From Aristolochia californica (Eukaryota; Streptophyta; Magnoliopsida; Piperales; Aristolochiaceae): a DNA stretch of 64,000 bases. Under the pieces are notes generated by a model. The model was not told the origin of the DNA, made no database searches, and saw only the letters and a list, made by a program, of their open reading frames with translations. A program made the translations under genes and the position numbers. This document shows positions 63,170-64,000 of this stretch, piece after piece (position 1 is the first letter of the stretch; every line of letters begins with the position of its first letter). The stretch lies in the NCBI GenBank assembly GCA_029961685.1, contig JARWKL010000005.1, positions 17,326,164-17,390,163 of the forward strand, read 5' to 3'.

Positions 63170-64000
63170 TTATCATGCGTTACGGGCTATATTACCCTAA
63201 GAAATGACTTACGGATTGGGAGTCAACACTCAGTTCAAAATTCCCCGACGATTGATAAACCTGATATATAAGAACTAAAAAGGGCTTACAGTCCCTAAAA
63301 ATTACAGAGACACCTTGGAATTATCTCTCTCTACATTTGTGCATTGCGCATTTCCATTTTAGATGTACTCATTTTTCTTAAATAAAAACTTTGAGTTTTC
63401 GGTCTCCCTTCATCCCGTAAACCAAAAATGCAAATAGATCACCGCAAAATGAAAATTTTAGAGTTTATGTTTGGAAAAATTTTAAAACAATAACAAATGT
63501 AAGTAAAGAAAATCTATTCACACACCACAAATGAACCCAAAAGTTTTGCTGTCCAAGTTTGGGAAATTCCACCAGTTCAACCCTAACAGCTTGGAATTTT
63601 ATAAGAATGAGATTTCTTCCAGACATGCTTTAAAAATGGATGTGCATGCTTCAAACGCGTTAAAGATGCAAATCACCTATGGATCAAAACCTTTTGAAGA
63701 GAATGACAAACGTTCATTAAATTCTAAAAGTGAACGTGCGGTGGGATATTTGCCCGAGTCAAACTAGCCATTATTTTGCCCATTTACATAAAGCTGACCT
63801 AACGATCATAGATGATTGTAAAGTGATTTATCATGCGTTACGGGCTATATTACCCTAAGAAATGACTTACGGATTGGGAGTCAACACTCAGTTCAAAATT
63901 CCCCGACGATTGCAAAACCTGATATATAAGAACTAAAAAGGGCTAACAATCCCTAAAAATTACAGACACTCCTTGGAATTATCTCTCTCTACATTTGTGC
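63170..64000. repeat. Diverged edge-like units (97 and partial 98)
   Basis: Unit 97 has many private changes close together: GATTGATAAACC, TACAGTCCC, CAGAGACACC, CACCGCAAAATG, T31R and TACATAAAGC. Unit 98 has GGGCTAACAATCC. Both carry CCCTAAG rather than the local CCCTGAG. Higher divergence with an older base state is what array margins usually show. Confidence 0.7.
63531..63767 (+). CDS. 78-aa hypothetical protein, T31R/L38V allele (unit 97)
   Basis: ACA to AGA at codon 31 is unique, and V38 reappears here after being absent since unit 48. The ORF stays open despite this unit being the most diverged complete one. Confidence 0.35.
   Translation: MNPKVLLSKFGKFHQFNPNSLEFYKNEISSRHALKMDVHASNALKMQITYGSKPFEENDKRSLNSKSERAVGYLPESN

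Larger units (their letters stand above)
1..64000 (+). repeat. Tandem array of a 658-bp unit, 97 full copies plus a partial copy
   Basis: The same 658-bp sequence repeats head to tail from the first to the last base. The ORF start codons recur every 658 bases from 362 to 62872, and the final interval (62872 to 63531) is 659 because of one extra A near 63127-63132. Neighbouring units differ by only a few substitutions. I found no inversion, no inserted foreign sequence and no truncated unit. Variants are shared between units at fixed multiples (2, 3, 4, 8 and 11 units), which indicates unequal crossing-over or conversion. The array is a satellite or an amplified gene cluster; the sequence alone does not decide which. 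Confidence 0.99.

Noticed and set aside
1..64000. CRISPR array
   Set aside because: The repeat is 658 bases with no spacers between copies, far outside CRISPR repeat lengths, and no cas-like gene is present.
1..64000. rDNA, 5S, spliced-leader or histone cluster
   Set aside because: These are the usual tandem arrays, but I found no 5S internal promoter, no recognisable spliced-leader or Sm-site core, no rRNA stretch and no histone motif.
1..64000. Kinetoplast minicircle concatemer or other rolling-circle product
   Set aside because: The conserved minicircle box GGGGTTGGTGTA is absent. A simple rolling-circle concatemer would also not show ordered 2-, 3-, 4- and 8-unit variant patterns. An array on an organelle molecule is not formally excluded.
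1..64000. Transposon or phage-derived element
   Set aside because: There are no terminal inverted repeats at unit boundaries, no target-site duplications, and no transposase, integrase or reverse transcriptase ORF.
1..64000. Pure assembly artefact (one unit copied many times)
   Set aside because: Units carry private and shared variants in an orderly pattern, including a resolved recombination junction and edge divergence, which simple copying would not create. The exact copy number could still be wrong.

Overview
The window is one uninterrupted head-to-tail tandem array of a 658-bp unit. It holds 97 complete units and a 173-bp part of a 98th, all in the same orientation, with no unrelated DNA anywhere. 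Unit n begins at 658(n-1)+1 for n = 1 to 96. Unit 96 has one extra A, so unit 97 begins at 63170 and unit 98 at 63828. The phase is arbitrary: base 1 of the window is taken as unit base 1. Both ends of the window lie inside the array.

The organism is probably a eukaryote and cannot be named from this sequence. Each unit has a perfect TATATAAG box, an AATAAA hexamer and splice-like signals. There is no Shine-Dalgarno sequence before the one substantial ORF. A satellite-like array of at least 64 kb with mixed higher-order structure is typical of eukaryotic chromosomes. The DNA is clearly AT-rich. No rRNA, tRNA, spliced-leader, histone, transposon or CRISPR signature was recognised.

Unit anatomy, in unit coordinates: hairpin 1 (11-31), TATA box (96-103), hairpin 2 (112-127), pyrimidine-rich stretch ending in TTTTAG (151-193), AATAAA (212-217), a 14-codon ORF (280-324), GTAAGT (330-335), and a 78-codon ORF (362-598). 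Unit bases 599-658 are short spacer. The 78-aa product matches no family I recognise. Its ORF is open in all 97 units: ORF n starts at 362+658(n-1) for n = 1 to 96, and ORF 97 starts at 63531. Whether it is translated is unknown. It could be an amplified small gene or an ORF carried passively on a satellite.

Layout by shared point variants: units 1-13 largely alternate two types. Units 14-25 are mixed. Units 25-41 contain a recent 8-unit (5,264-bp) tandem duplication whose junction lies inside the ORF of unit 33. Units 44-48 show a second 2-unit rhythm. Units 53-62 mark a switch to a CCCTGAG subfamily. Units 63-78 are four copies of a 4-unit (2,632-bp) higher-order repeat. Units 83-96 carry T31A/L38M alleles and 3-unit (1,974-bp) repeats. 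Units 97-98 are visibly more diverged, as expected near an array edge. The overall pattern is recent, repeated unequal exchange with almost no insertions or deletions.
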